Shown here: piece after piece, positions 42,792-56,220 of the stretch | Layout: the number at the start of each line of letters is the position of its first letter | Numbering within the stretch: the first letter of the stretch is position 1 | From: Climacium dendroides | Lineage: Eukaryota; Streptophyta; Bryopsida; Hypnales; Climaciaceae | Length of the DNA stretch: 64,000 nucleotides | Reading direction: 5' to 3' | Assembly (NCBI GenBank): GCA_950106755.1 | Contig: OX467084.1 | Coordinates: 31,685,213 to 31,749,212 of the forward strand | The notes under the pieces: model-generated | The model's database searches: none | What the model was told of the DNA's origin: nothing | The model's input: the letters and a program-made list of their open reading frames with translations, nothing else | Program-made: the position numbers and the translations under genes

Positions 42792-44660
42792 TCATACACC
42801 ACTCAGATGATCCCGCATCTCATCCATTGATGACCTCTCGTCGTTGCTAGTTTTGGATGTACTCTTCGCAAGACCTCCAACATGTTGTTTATGCTTCTGG
42901 ATCTTCTCACTGGGCCTCGGCCGCCATCCTTGTTGTGAGGCACGAAGAAAAGCAGCTTCATCCTCAGGGGTTCTATCATCACTCCGCTTTGGTAGGAACT
43001 CTTCATGATTGTGACTTGGAGTGTATTTCAGCAACCTCCCGACAGAGCCGTCCTTGAAGTCGTCATCGGCTCTCAGCGTGTCAGAAGATCCCGCTTTCCT
43101 TTTCCTTAGCTCCTGCACATTCCCACTTTAGACTCCCGTCTACACTAATCTATTCACAAAATTCATGAACTTCGGTGGAGTCCAAGGCCCCGTGTACAAA
43201 AAGCAAGTAGTGCCAACTAGCTGACTAGTATTAGTTACTGGACGCACATACTGCCCAAGTTGCTCAATGAACAAATTGGTGTGGACATGCCAACAAGATC
43301 AATGTCAGACATCGTGTTTTGATGTCTTGGTTTTCAGCCCACCTTTTGTGATGGTGAGAACATGCTAACAAGATCAAAATTCAGTGCACGAACTGGCAGC
43401 GAGTATAGCGACATCTTGATAATGAGCGAGATGCACAAAAAAGATGATGAAATATTACTTTGATCAACTTGCTGAGACGCTTCTTTCGCTCTTTTGCTCG
43501 AAAAACGGCAGCTTTGATGCCATTGTTATCCATCCAACCTTCTGGCCACAGCTCTGCCAACTGCAGAACACAAAGACAAAACTGAGTGGACCATTTCATC
43601 ACATCAACAGATCATGTAATAAAGATGTACACCTATTGTAAAAATTATCAAAATACGATTGCATCAAAATTATCTCCTCACCTCAACATAAAGTTTTCGA
43701 ATTTGCGGTCCTTTGTGCTCGTCCATTCCCTGTAACACCAATTGAAACGCATGCACGATCAAGCTCCAAACAAGCCACAGCACAGACGCCTACCATGTGA
43801 CAGATAGCAGAATTCTCACCTGCGCCATGTGCCAAGGCATTTCAAAATAACTATACGTAGCCACTACTAGAGACATGAGAAAAATCAACCGTCGCATGAG
43901 TCCAATCGGAACGGTAACTCACAACCCCTGCCACACCTATCTTTATAAAAGCGAAACTCCACTCACAAGATACAAGTCTGCAACTGTCGCAGATAAATGA
44001 ATAAGAGAAGGCAAAATGCTGTGCGCCAGACGCATATACTAACAAAAGTTTTCCATGTGTCAATGATAACTACAAAGGAAGAAGGTAAAGACCTCCAAAT
44101 ATTGCTCTGCTCGTAAAGATTGCAAAGAAGATCCTTGATAGCATGGTCCCGCTTGTACATTTCCACGGATGTGCTTGCTTTCTTCGATACTCCTGTTTGG
44201 AAGTCATCTGAGGAGCCTTCTCGTGCCTCAACACCCTGAACCAGGTTTTGAGTTCCTACGGCTCTCCAGTTCCTAAAACGTGAGCAATTAGCAAGCAGTT
44301 CTATTAAGAGCTGCTCTGTAGAATCGCTCCGACGAATGTTATTTTTCATTATCTCAAAGTTCGCCACAACCCTCAAATCGAGGACCAGGTATAAAAGGGA
44401 GGTCAGGAGGAGGATAATAAAAATGACAACCAATTGGTTGAGATTTGAAAATGAAAATATCGTAAAGCAATCTCCAGTGACGGGACAAGACGGTGCACCT
44501 ACAGAGAGTGAATACTCTGGTTGAGTTGCTGAAGTACCTGAAACTGCAAAGAGGTAACTCTGTTCCGCACCATTTCTGTAACCTCACGTTTAATATCTAA
44601 CAACCGACCCTCCTGTTCTTGCTTGGCAGATATCCCATGCTCTACCATTTCCTTCAGGTT
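42792..44660 (-). CDS. Multi-exon gene of unknown function (3' part), non-repeated island
   Basis: Three exons join in phase with good splice sites: 43729-43682 (GMDEHKGPQIRKLYVE), 43560-43459 (LAELWPEGWMDNNGIKAAVF, then RAKERKKRLSKLIK) and 43112-42792 (ELRKRKAGSSDTL to HLSGV and stop). Further upstream, 44272 to about 44100 (WRAVGTQNLVQGVEAREGSS) and 44660-44538 (coiled-coil-like NLKEMVEHGISAKQEQEGRL) also look like exons, but their joins are uncertain. The last exon is basic and Ser/Lys-rich, suggesting a nuclear protein. The 5' end was not found. I do not recognise the family. It is the only part of the window that looks like an ordinary host gene. Confidence 0.6.
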
Positions 44661-45369
44661 TCTCTATGGAGTATACGATAAAAAGGAGACAGGGACAGAA
44701 ACCCTAGAAAATTTAGCAGGATATACATAGGCCAACTCCAACATGACAACATGTGTAAAGAGCAACAATCTAAGTAAGGACTTGTGATCATTTATGACCC
44801 ATTTATTGTTTCGTGATTTTATGACCAAGGTAAGACTTTTCGAAAAGTACTTGAAGCTATCGGAAAGGACAGTAATTTGAACAGAAGATACTCTGACCAA
44901 TAAAAACGAAACGAAGAGTACAACCGTCCAAAATGTTTTAGGAGACATGATAACAAGGTGCCCCAAATTGGATCCCACAGTTTGAAATCATTTAGGCTCA
45001 TTGATGATCGTGCTAAAGCGCATGGAACATTGTATGATTGGAATCCAAAATTTGACAATAGAGATCCACCTTCAGAGTACTCGGACGCATGATATGACCT
45101 TGCTTAGCCTGTTGCTCAATCAATTACGACAGGAAACGTTAAAGCCTTCTAGCACAAACATTCACAAGAACGCAAACCCAAAGCCTATAAAACTGAACAT
45201 ACGATTGAACATTCCAATGTAAAGCTGAGAATGTGTAATTCTCAAAATCGTAGTATTGCCCAAAACAAACATACTATCTGTTCACTAGCCACAATCGTGA
45301 TGAATCAAGCCGTGGTAAGTCTTAGTGGTACACACCGCTAGCCTTTCGAGTTTTGCAAGCCTCGTCTTC
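44661..45369. other. Island flank without resolved exons
   Basis: Minus-strand frames at 44664-44978 and 44819-45058 are open but show no domain and no convincing splice structure. This stretch may be intron or 5' sequence of the gene next to it. Confidence 0.35.
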
Positions 45370-48300
45370 ACTAGTTATTTAGGCTTTGTGGGAATAAGTG
45401 GAATTTGTGCTTTCTATATGAAAGTCAAAATTCCCAGGAACTCAAGGCTAGTACGACTAGGATAAGGGAGACAGTTTGCATGAATTGGCCTCTCAAAAGG
45501 GATGATTCTTTACTTTAAGTGTATGGGTGCTGCATGTGATTGCTGAAACCTCGCTTTCCCTTCACATTCCCGAGTTCCAGTTAGTGTGTTAAGTAGTTAA
45601 TGTGCCCAACTTGTTGAATAAACATCCAGGACGGCATCACATCCAATTCCAGGACGACCAGCTACACGCGAAGACTGACAAGCGGCATGGGCCCTCGAGC
45701 TCGGAAGCGATGGTTGGATCATGATCCCTTGCGCTGGAAGTCATCTATCGCTCCTGCAATTCGGGTCCAATTCAAATTAAAGACCTGCTGTACAATTCGA
45801 AATGAAGGTGATCACGGGCTAGCTTGAATGTGACGCCCCTCCCTTGCTCATCGGTAGGTACCTGTCTCTCGTCAGCGTTGCTTTTACGCCACATGTACAG
45901 AACGTTCAGGCAGTCGCGCGACCGCCACAAGGACGCCCATTTCCGCTTGTACATTGATCGCTGAGCTCTGGGCGTGGAAAGCATGCACCAAAGCAAGGGG
46001 AGTGATCAACCCAGACGATGCGATAGGGTTTTCCCCTGGCCCCTCGCTGGCCTATTAACAGAGCCTTGGAACAGCTGAAATCCATTCTTTCTTAAGTCCC
46101 TGCTTTGCTTGCTTTGTGCTCTGTGCTTCTGTGCCGCCTTGTGATCGAGGACTCCAGCCTAGCTAGCTGCACATGTGTCACGCTGCGATCTGAGACTCAC
46201 TTCAACTTGAGCTCTCAAGGCAAGGCAGGAGGGAGTTCCACTCGACGTAGATCACAGGTGCTGATCATCAACAGGTGCTGATAAATTTGTCTCTCTCTGT
46301 CTATGTCTATCTGTTATTGTGACGATTGTAGTTGCGAGGAAGAGTGCTCCGTAGACATACCAACGACAATATATGGTTAGAGACGGCCGGAGTGTCGTGT
46401 TCTACTCGATTGTTTTCGGCGGAAACTATTTCATTGCTGGGAGTGCTCCATGTGCATGTCGGGGGGGAGGTGTGGTTTCACTGGTTTGGTGAAGCTAGAC
46501 AAGGTAGTGAGCGAGCGAGCTAGTACATAAGTTCTGCCGAATGTCACCGTCGCTCATCGAATACAGTGTGCGTCGTTTTCTTACTTGATTTGATGTTTTT
46601 ATCAGTGTTAGGTTTCTTGAGTTTGCAGTTCGTGGACACTCAAAATAGAACACGAGCTTAGTGAGTTTCATGTATGTGACTTAGAAATAGATCGATGTGG
46701 GTTCACTGTGGGTTGTGGACAAGGTTGTGTACGTCCAGAGAGTGAGTTCATGTTTTCCTGTTTCAGCAATTCGAATACTTGGTAACTTTCATGTTGCTTT
46801 TTCGGTTTTGCAGTAGTCAACAGAATAAAGCACCTGCCGAGCTTCATTTATTTTCACTTACACATGCACAGACTGAGTGCCACTCCATCTGGCGTTCATC
46901 CCCTAGAGTCTCGATATCATATTTGAGTGCTTTCTGCAAATCAAGTGTGGTGTAGGCACTTGGAGCTACGCTGCTACGGTTCATTATGGGTGAGTTCTTT
47001 CATCACTGTGGATGTATGTCTCCCTGTTTGGGGCCTTCATTCTGTCATAGACTTTCGTATTGATTCCCTGGATTGGCATGCAGTCTTGCACTTCGATCGT
47101 TCGTCTCTATCAACACTTTCACAGCTTCAATTGTTGCTTCCACAGGCGATGGCCACCGAGATTGTGCTACTTGGATCCGCCTTCGCCTGCGCTCACTGGT
47201 ATGTTTGCAAGCACCTGACTGATCGAGGTGAGCATTTTCTTTCACTCACTTGTTTGAAATTGCTTCCTGTTTTTATCTCGTGATGCTTGAGTGCTCCAGC
47301 TCCAATGACTTGCACTGATTGGACAGGAATTTCAGCCTGAGAATGTCCTAATTGTTTAATCTGCATGAATTTGTGTGTTTCGTTAAACACTGAAACCTTT
47401 TTAATTTACATTTTTAATCATGCAATTCTTTACAAACTGTACAATGCTCTTGAATGCAATGTTCTACCTTGAAAAGTAACAACAGGTACATGTACTCCAA
47501 TAGAGGCCGAAGTTATGCATTTGCAGACTGAGAGATTCGAACTTGTGGGATCTAGTATGTGGATCCAATTGTGAAGTGTTAGTGAAAGTGTTAGTGAAAT
47601 CCGAAATTGATGAAGAGCCAATCCTTGTTTTTGATTTTCACCTATAGGTGCCTATGTCCAAAATCTTTGAAAATTTATAAGTAATTCAATAATTCTTGGA
47701 ATTTAAAAGAAATACTTGTATTAAATTCCACATTTATTTCTCTTTCTTTGAAAAATGATTGAAAATTATTTCTATACACAAAAACCTAGGAAAAAGGAAA
47801 AAAAATCCTTAAATGGTAGCTTTTAGAGAATACTACCTTACACAAAATTTGTATAAGTACAATATAATGTAGAGCATTCTCCAGGATCCTAAACTCTAGA
47901 ATCCTAGATTGAAACTAGCTTCTAGTGAACTAAATTATCTATCCTACTAAGGCTAATTCCAAATGCTCCAGATTGGCTTTATTGCTGGCCTTTCCTCCAC
48001 CATCTTGTTTTTTTTGTTTGTGTTGGCTTGGAGGCCTTATAATGTAACAATGGTTGGGCTCCCAATGTCGGTGCCTAGCATCTTGCCTTGTGGAAAAAGA
48101 AAAGTTCTTGGAGGGTACCTTGGCCCTTGGAAGTTGGTGGCTCACCACCCTTCATAACATGAGTCTTTCCTTCTTGATGCACACCACATCTCTTCATTGA
48201 CCTCTTCTTGGGCAATGCATGGATGTCTAAACAAATACTCTTTCTTTTACAAGGAGGGTCTGGATACCTTTTTCTAGAATGATCTAAATTCCAACACTTA

Positions 48301-48370
48301 GGAGATATGGGAGCCATTAGTAATGCCAAGAGAAGAAGTTAAATAGGAATGCAAAAAAATCAATTTTCCA
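45370..48370 (-). repeat. Host repeat family, reversed partial copy
   Basis: 45370-45530 matches 7240-7400 in direct orientation. From 45535 the sequence switches to the reversed form and follows 16080-18400 (to about 47600), then jumps to the 37800-38560 type (47640-48370). The stretch equivalent to 18400-21013 is missing. The TATA of the conserved block has become CTATTAACA near 46055. Confidence 0.65.
47953..48329 (-). pseudogene. Small basic protein gene, diverged frameshifted copy
   Basis: The frame starts MALLMAPISPKCWNLDHSRK, with ATG at 48329. It has lost codons around LENEVHALL, gained a few after HQEGK, and shifts frame after KARC. The remainder to IWN and a stop is still recognisable in another frame. 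The TATA box and the iterated upstream motifs are gone, since similarity ends just beyond the start. This is the most divergent copy. Confidence 0.65.
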
Positions 48371-49302
48371 TATGAAATACAAAAGACATTTAATACCTGA
48401 AACATCTCTGAAAAGTAAATATAAAAATTTTCATGCATATCTAGTTGTAAAATTACATCAAACTGAGTGATGGGCAGTGAGATTTGAAATCAATGGTCAT
48501 GGATCCGTCATTTAGGGGTTAAAAACCCGAAAGTCAGAATGCGAAACAGACTCCATGTTTGCAAGCAAGCACCCGCCCCCGCACCGCGAGATTCGATGGA
48601 TCCGTCGACTCATTTGGGGACTCCCAATTCAGTGACTCCCTGCCGAATTTCAACATTCCAGATGCTCTTTGATTGTTTGTTTGTGTGGAGGTCTGTTGGA
48701 TTGTGAGGGAGGATAGTTTTGTCAGCAGTGTTGAATTGGGCACTGATGATTTTCCATATTTGTGTCTACCATTGTGTCTACCATTGTGTCAACACCATTA
48801 CCAATATTGTCCAGATAATTATTAAGCCTTAAAATCAAGCTATAAATTTTCAAATAATCTACTAAAGGAAACTTCCCTTCACTTAACATTTGTGTGGGTT
48901 TCAACTGTAGGTTTCATTTCAATGGGACGGAAATTATTTTCTTGTGAGGCTTAACTGCACATGCTTGAGATTCCGATGCAGTAAAATAAAATATGGTATA
49001 GATACTGTATGAAAGAGCTCAGGGGGAGTACTTAGTTCTACTACAACTACTTCAACTAGTTCTGACAATTTCAAATTCAAATAAAATATGGAATGATTTC
49101 CAAAACAAGTTAAAAATGTACTGAAATAGCATGTTTTAGATGACTTTCAGCCCGCAGGAGATGGACCCCCTCGCAAATGGGCTTCCTACCTTGGCTTTGC
49201 TGTTTCCAAACTTCTTCAGTACTTTGTTTGCGACTTAATCTTCCTCTGAAAACAGAGCATAGATGTGAATGTGAGATTGTGAGCGTTTGCTGGAATTTTC
49301 AG

Positions 49303-49615
49303 TTTCGCACTCCCGGGAAAGTTGAAGAGGAAGGCGTGTTGGAGAAGGTCGGAGATGATGCGGTTGTTGTCCAGATCCACTTGGGAATGTCGGGACCCTT
49401 TCGCATGTACAAGTTTCCAGGTGTTACCACTGTCCCGGTGTGCTCATTTGCTGATTTAGTTCGAAGGCTATTGGAGATGTAATTTCTTCTGAATTGCTTT
49501 GCCTATAAGATGTCGAAATGTAATTATATGCATAACACTGCTTCATGTTTCGTTTCGCAGGGCCAGTGCCAAGACTGAGAAGCTACACACAACGAAGGTG
49601 TGTGAGCACATTTAA
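49303..49615 (+). CDS. Two-exon gene fragment with an HLGMSG motif
   Basis: Exon 49303-49478 is preceded by an acceptor (GGAATTTTCAG) and followed by GTAATTTC. Exon 49561-49615 is preceded by TTTCGCAG and ends in TAA. Joined, they give about 77 residues: FRTPGKVEEEGVLEKVGDDA, then VVVQIHLGMSGPFRMYKFPG, then LVRRLLEMASAKTEKLHTTK and a stop. The HLGMSG-x-x-R element recalls the N-terminal domain of Fpg/Nei DNA glycosylases, but the rest does not clearly fit and no first exon with the catalytic Pro was found. It is the only one of three copies without a stop or deletion. Probably a captured gene piece. Confidence 0.4.
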
Positions 49616-51839
49616 GCACATCTGTGTGTGTCCATGGCAACATTGAGCTTCATCGGTCCATTTTTGGATTTAGAAATTTAAGATTTAGCTTGTATCTAAT
49701 AGTAGAGTAACTAAGGTTCAATTGGAATACAAGTTTCACTTTGATAGAGCTCATATAGCCCCTATCAAACAAAGAATATTCTTTTTCCTAGTTCAAACAT
49801 TAATATCTGACTTGCAATCCACAAGATCAAATGGTCTAAAATTTCATTCACACTTTGCCATATTGGTTTACTAAAGTTTTTAATGGTTGAAATTTAATAA
49901 ATGCTTCCGTTTGCTATTCTAGTCATTGCAACCAAAAATGGCATGTTTTGACAAATTTTCCTTTGAACCTCTAAAGTACATGCGATAAAGCTTCATACAC
50001 TAAGTGTGATGAGTACGAGTTGTTTCTTGCAATTCCATGCAAGAAAAACAAAACATGAAATCAAATACGGCATGCCCAAGTTCTCAGAAAACCCAAACTA
50101 AGCTCCTTAGGCGTTTGTTAAAATGGGCCTTCAGTAGTAGACCTTGTTGATCTATCTCGTAAGAACTCAATGAACTTCTGCAATTGCAAAGACAATTTCT
50201 TCTTCAATTTGGGATTTTACTAACACTTGGCAATTGGATCCACATACTAGATCCCAAAAGTTCGAATCTCTCACTACAGTCTCGAAATGCATAACTGTGG
50301 CCAGTCTTCGAGTACATGTACCTGTTGTTACTTTTCAAGGAAGGACATTGCATTCAAGAGCATTGTGCAGTTTGTAAAGAATTGCAAGATTAAAAATGTA
50401 AATTGAAAAGGTTTCACTGGTTAACGAAACACACCAATTCCAGAAGATTTAACAATTAGGACATTCTCAGGCTGAAATTCCTGTCCAAACAGTGCAGCAT
50501 TTGTTAACACATTCGGTCACCACGGTCCAAGCCATTGGAGCTGGAAGCACACAAGCATCATGAGATAAAAAACAGAAAGCAATTTCAAACAAGTGAGTGA
50601 AAGAAAATGCTCACCCAGGTCAGTCAGGCGCTCGCAAACATACCAGTGAGAGCGCAGGCGAAGGCGGATCCAAGTTGCACAATCTTGGCTTTGGAAGAAA
50701 CTGGCGTTTCTCATCTTGAGTCTCGAAATCATATTTGAGGTTTTCGTCTCAGACACTCAAAGTTTCCGACACTAGCTATGTCTCTCGGCATAGTTCAGTG
50801 ATCATACATGCCATCGTGATCAAAACTAGCTGGCTGTCATATATTAAGCAGCAGCTGACTTGGTTTCTAACTCCTTCGGATCTGCAAGACTGAACCGAAA
50901 GCAAGCCGTCACCATCCCGTCTTCTAGCTAATGTATATGTTTCTATGAATGCATTTCAAAATAACACAAGTGAAGCTCTGAACAGACGGTCGAAGTGCAA
51001 GACTGCATGCCAATCCAGGGAATCAATACGAAAGTCTACGACAGAGCGAAGCCCCCAAACAGGGAGGCATACATCAACAGTGATGGAAGAACTCGCCCAT
51101 AATGAACCGTAGCAGCGTAGCTCCAAGTGCCTACACCACACTTGATTTGCAGAAAGCACTCAAATATGATATCGAGACTCGAGGGGATGAACGCCAGATG
51201 GAGTGGCACTCAGTCTGTGCATGTGTTAGTGAAAATAAATGAAGCTCGGCAAGTGCTTTATTCTGTTGACGTCCTGCAAAACCGAAAAACTAACATGAAA
51301 GTTACGAAGTATTCAAATTGCTGAAAACAGGGAGACATGAATACAAAATGATCAGTGATGAAAGAACTCACTCTCTGGACGTACACAATCTTGTCCCCAA
51401 CCCACAGTGAACCCACATCGATCTATTTCAAAGTCACATGCATGAAACTCACGAAGCTCGTGTTCTATTATGAGTGTCCACGAACTGCAATCTCAAGAAA
51501 CCTAACACGGATAAAATCATAAAATCAAGTAACAAAACGACTGAAACAGCCCGGGCGACGCACACTGGATTCGATCAAGCAACGGTGACATTCGGCAAAA
51601 CTTATGTACTAGCTCGGTCGCTCACAACCTTGTCTAACTTCACCAAACCAGTGAAACCACACCCCTCCCCCGACATGCACATGCACCACTCCCAGCAATG
51701 AAATAGTTTCCGCCGAAGACCAAACGAGTACAAAACGACACTCCGGCCGTCCCTAGCCATATATTGTCGTGGATAAGTCTGCAGAGCACTCTTAATTCCT
51801 CGCAACTACAATCGTCACAATAACAAATAGAGAGAGAAC

Positions 51840-52400
51840 TGGATCAGCACCTGTGATCAACGGCGCGTGGAACTCCCTCCTGCCTTGGGTTGAGAGCTCA
51901 AGTAGCACCTGTGATCAACGGCGCGTGGATCTCCCTCCTGCCTTGGGTTGAGAGCTCAAGTTGAAGTGAGTCTCAGATCGCATCTGTGCACATGGTGTGC
52001 AGGACATGTGCACAGATCCAGCTAGGCTGGAGTCCTCAATCACAAGGCGGCACAGAAGCACATGCAGCACAGAGCAAGCAGTGACTTAAGGAAGAATGGA
52101 TTTGAGCTGCTCCAAGGCTCTATTTATAGTAGCCAGACAGAGAACCCTACCGCACCGTCTGTGTCGGTCACTCCCCTTGCTTTGGTGCATGCTTTCCACG
52201 CCCAACGCTGAGCGTTCTTGTCGCCGGCGTCGGCCTGACTGAAAGTTCTGTGCATGTGGCGTAAAAGCAACGCTGAAGAGAGACAGGTACGTAGGTGCAA
52301 GGGAGGGGCGTCACATTCAAGTCCGTGATCACCTTCATTTGGAATTGTACAGCAGGTCTTTAATTTGAATTGGACCCGAATTGCAGGCACGATCGATGAC
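51840..52400 (-). promoter_or_regulatory. Conserved TATA-bearing block (copy 3)
   Basis: The minus strand reads GCTACTATAAATAGAGCC at 52119-52136. A local tandem duplication of about 60 bases (AGCACCTGTGATCAACGGCG twice, at 51846 and 51905) lies downstream of it. Confidence 0.5.
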
Positions 52401-53425
52401 TTCCAGCGCAAGGTTAAGGCAAGGCATGATGATCCAGCCATCGCTTCCGAGCTCCAGGGCCCATGCCCCTTGTCAGTCCTGGAATTGGATGTGATGCCGT
52501 CCTGGATGTTTATTCAACAAGTTGGGCACATATCCAGTAACTAGTTAACACACTAACTGGAACTCTGGAATGTGGGGGAGTTTCAGCAATCTTTCGCAGC
52601 AACCATTTTTTGGGTGTAGATGCAAAGTTTTGGAACATGCATGCTTTACTAGCGCCGTTTTCCAACAAACGTGAAAATTTTGAGACAAACTTACACTTCA
52701 ACAAATTCGCAACATTCTTCATGAAACAAATTAATGTTGAAAATAATGTTTGCTGTAAGGTTTGAATCGAGTTTAGCAGCAAATGAATGTTAAATGCCGA
52801 CTTTGTTATCGCACTTTAGTCAGTTTAGTGTGAATCTCACCTTGGAAGCGTGTCAGTTGACCACACAACATGCTCTGCAAAGGGAGCACTGCTCAGCTCT
52901 TCCAGTGTGGCAGGTTGGTGCAGATCGAATCGCACAACACTCTGCCAGGTTTCCGGTTCCTGTATGAAAGGTGACATCCATGTTTGGTGATGGACGGCAG
53001 GATAATTGACTCAGCTCTTGATTGTTTTGTTTCTCAAATTCGTGATGAGAATTTTATATGATCAAAATGATAGGTTTAGTGTTTGTCTAGGATGATTTCC
53101 GTACTAGTCATTTAGGCTTTGTGGGAATAAGTGAAGATTGTGGTTTTTATATGACAGCTAGAATTCCCAAGAACTCTCAAGGCTAGTATGACTAATATAA
53201 GGAAGTTTGCATGAATTGGCCTAATTTCCTTGGCTTTCAAAAGGGATGATTCTTTACTTTGAGTGTTAGTATATTCCTACATCCTCAATAGTGTTATGAA
53301 GAGCTAGATAAAATTCTATTTTTGTAGCTTAGTATACAATATTTTGACGATGACATTGCATTTGAATTTCTTCTAAGTTGAACAAAAGCCAACACTTTGA
53401 TAAGTCACATTATTATTTTGAAAAT

Positions 53426-55660
53426 TTTGTGACCACACCAATTCAAACTAGACATGTTACAAAATCATATAGGAAAAGTAAATACAACATCACATTTAGA
53501 TTGAAAGATTTAAATGGTTGATTATGAGGGTTTTAAAACTGCGAAAGTGATTTAAAGTCTTTCAATCGTCTTTTTACAAGTCAAATCCAAGAAGTTGGTA
53601 ACCAAAAAAATATGAAGACAAAGAACCTTGCACGCATAAATCTAATCAATTTATGGCCTCTAGAAATCTACTCTACAAATTTTTTTAAATGAATTTCTAA
53701 TGTGATTTTTTCTCCAAGATCTAGTGTATTTGAGGTTCATTTCCAAGAGCCTTTAACACTACACAAAGTCAAGATTGTAATGGACATTGTTGAATAAAAT
53801 CTTGAATAGAAAAATTATAATCAATTATTTTTATTTTGCAAAATCAAGTTTTTTGATGCTAAAATTAGACTTTGAAAGGAATTTCTCAAAAATATAAACT
53901 ACTTGAAATAGTAACTTGGTTAGATTTTATTTAGAAAGTTAGAATTATGGTAAATTTAATTTAAACCAAGATGTTATTCACTACCATATACATCTATGTG
54001 AATTTTTTTTCTAATAATTGAGCATATTTTGAACTTGATATTAATTTTCTTCATTTTGAACTTGGTATTAATTTTCTTCATTTTCAAAAATTGAGCATAT
54101 TTTGAAATTGGTATTAATTTTCTTCATTTTCAAAAATTGAGCATATTTTGAACATGGTGATTTCAAATTTTGACAAAAAAATCTAAAATTTTTAGCAGTT
54201 ATAAAAAACATGAGATTTCACTTTTGAAAAATAAATGTAAGAATTTTCATTCATACAAGGCAAGGGCTTCTAATCGCTCCTCACTCTTTTAGATTAGTCT
54301 CCTCTTTGTGTGAACAAAATCTCAATTTTGAGAGGAATACTTTCTTAACCCTAAAAGCCCTCGAATAACCAAGGCAATTGCCAAAATACTTCAATTATTG
54401 GATGAATAGGTACATTCTTTGTTTCTATAGTGAAATCATCTATTGGACCTTTTAAGTTTGTAATGTCTTTACAGCATTAATATGGTCTACATTTTAAATT
54501 GTTTTTGAGCCCTTTAGCTAAAGTTTATATTGTGCCTATTCACCACTTTTGGTGCAAATATCAATGCTTCTTTGTAGGTGAAAAATAGTTTGAACAAAAG
54601 TCCCTACGAACAAAGTCATTTCTATTTTACAAACTTCTTTGGGATGAAATTTTACAACACTTGAATTTCACATTGAATAGACACCAAATATTTAATTTTT
54701 TTTTCAATTGAGTTAATGATTGAAGTTCTTGTTGATTCAAAGTAGGTCATAAAAATGTTTTTGATACTAAAGTTATAACTTTGTTATCTAAAATTCTTGT
54801 TTTGACTGGCAAGAATTCAAACTTCTATATTTTGCTTCAAATACTTATAAACACTTAATAAGACAAAGAATTATGATAATTGAAAAAATTTATAGATTTG
54901 GGTCATTGTAAGAAACACCACTACTATTTATTGTAACGTATTGAGTTTTGAAGTTCTATTGTCTTATAATTGTTGACTCCTAAGTCCAAAGAACATGAAA
55001 CTTTTATTGGAGATGATTCAATGTATGTTAATGATGAATGTAATTTTTTTTTAATTTTAAAAAATTATTTTCTATTTAAATGAGATTTTCATTAATATGT
55101 CACAGTTGTAGTTTTTAAGGTTTTTACTACGTTCCAAGTACCCAAATTGATGCATATAGAGCTCAAATTTGTATGGTGTACCTAGAGAAGGGCATGAAAA
55201 AATATTATTTTTATGTATTATACATGCAAGTGAAGAGGGATAACTGATGTGTGTGTTTTTGAACAATGACAAGTATAAATAGCAAAAAAAATTGGATGGA
55301 TGTGAGTAGCATCTTGCCTACACAAATGGACAATTTTTAGTTTTTTTCCCCTCAGTCGTCTTTTTTTTCCATGAATTAAAATTTTCACTTTAGTAACTTT
55401 GTGAAAAATAAAATCTGAGTTTTCATAGTACATAATAGTATTCATAGTACCTTGGAATACACGTGTCAACAATGCAAAAGATCACCACTAAGATCGATGG
55501 CTACTAAGTCATCGTCCATAGTACTCATAGTACTCAAAATAATTCAACAAAATCTAGAATCGCAGGGAAGGCCAAAAACGCCCAGTGTTTTTTGCATTGA
55601 TCCATTTACAAATTATCAAAGTCATGTTGATTTTTCTAACATTTTAGATTTGGAAATTCA
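53426..55660 (+). repeat. Host repeat family, copy 3, centre
   Basis: 53690-54190 matches 8890-9265 and continues without interruption into 54195-55660, which matches 12067-13921. This shows the unoccupied TTA site (54192-54194) and the unoccupied hAT-MITE site (55591-55598). An internal triplication of TTGAGCATATTTTGAA-type units occurs at 54019-54150. Confidence 0.7.
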
Positions 55661-56129
55661 TATCTCACTTCATAAAGATCATTATTACATGATTTTTAAG
55701 TGGAAATGGAACTAGTAATAAAAAATAGCTATAAGTCATAGTTTTAGCTCAAGAACATTTGAATTCTATTTTTAATAATTTTGGACCCAAAATGATCTTA
55801 TAGGTCTTATTGTATGTAGAGAGGTAATTTCTTAATTTTTTCCCTCTTCAAAACTTCTTGTCTCCCTAGGAATGGGTAATGTGTTATGGTTAATTAGTAT
55901 ATCTTTTATTTTGAAACCCCTACAATTCCATTGTTCCTGTAGGCACGCCTGTAGGGGACAATATACTTTTACACAGTCTCCTACATTTGAATTTTTGTCA
56001 TGATTTTTTGAAATTTTTTCATACAATAAAAGAGCACATGTTTTTTTAAGAATATCGTTTTTATTTCAATTGGTGCTTGGAAGAAAAATTTATACTACAA
56101 TAACCTCAAAACATAAAAGTCTAAACATA

Positions 56130-56220
56130 AAAAGCCTAAATTATGGACATGCAATATGTGGACATGCAATATGCAATATGTGGACATGCAAAATTATGGA
56201 CATGCAATATGTGCTACTGT
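56130..56220 (+). repeat. Tandem GGACATGCAATATGT repeats at a deletion junction
   Basis: Four imperfect units of GGACATGCAATATGTG lie exactly where sequence of the 14390 type changes to sequence of the 20705 type. About 6.3 kb of the right-arm order is missing at this point. The other copies have one unit (20733 on the plus strand). Confidence 0.7.

Larger units (their letters stand above)
48500..53425 (+). repeat. Host repeat family, copy 3, direct arm
   Basis: Collinear with 2350-7540 of copy 1 in the same orientation. It differs by lacking the MITE dimer (single ACTTTCAGCC at 49143-49152), by lacking the stretch equivalent to 3460-3897, and by having extra sequence at about 48650-48890. 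It is more diverged from copy 1 than the right arm is. Confidence 0.75.
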
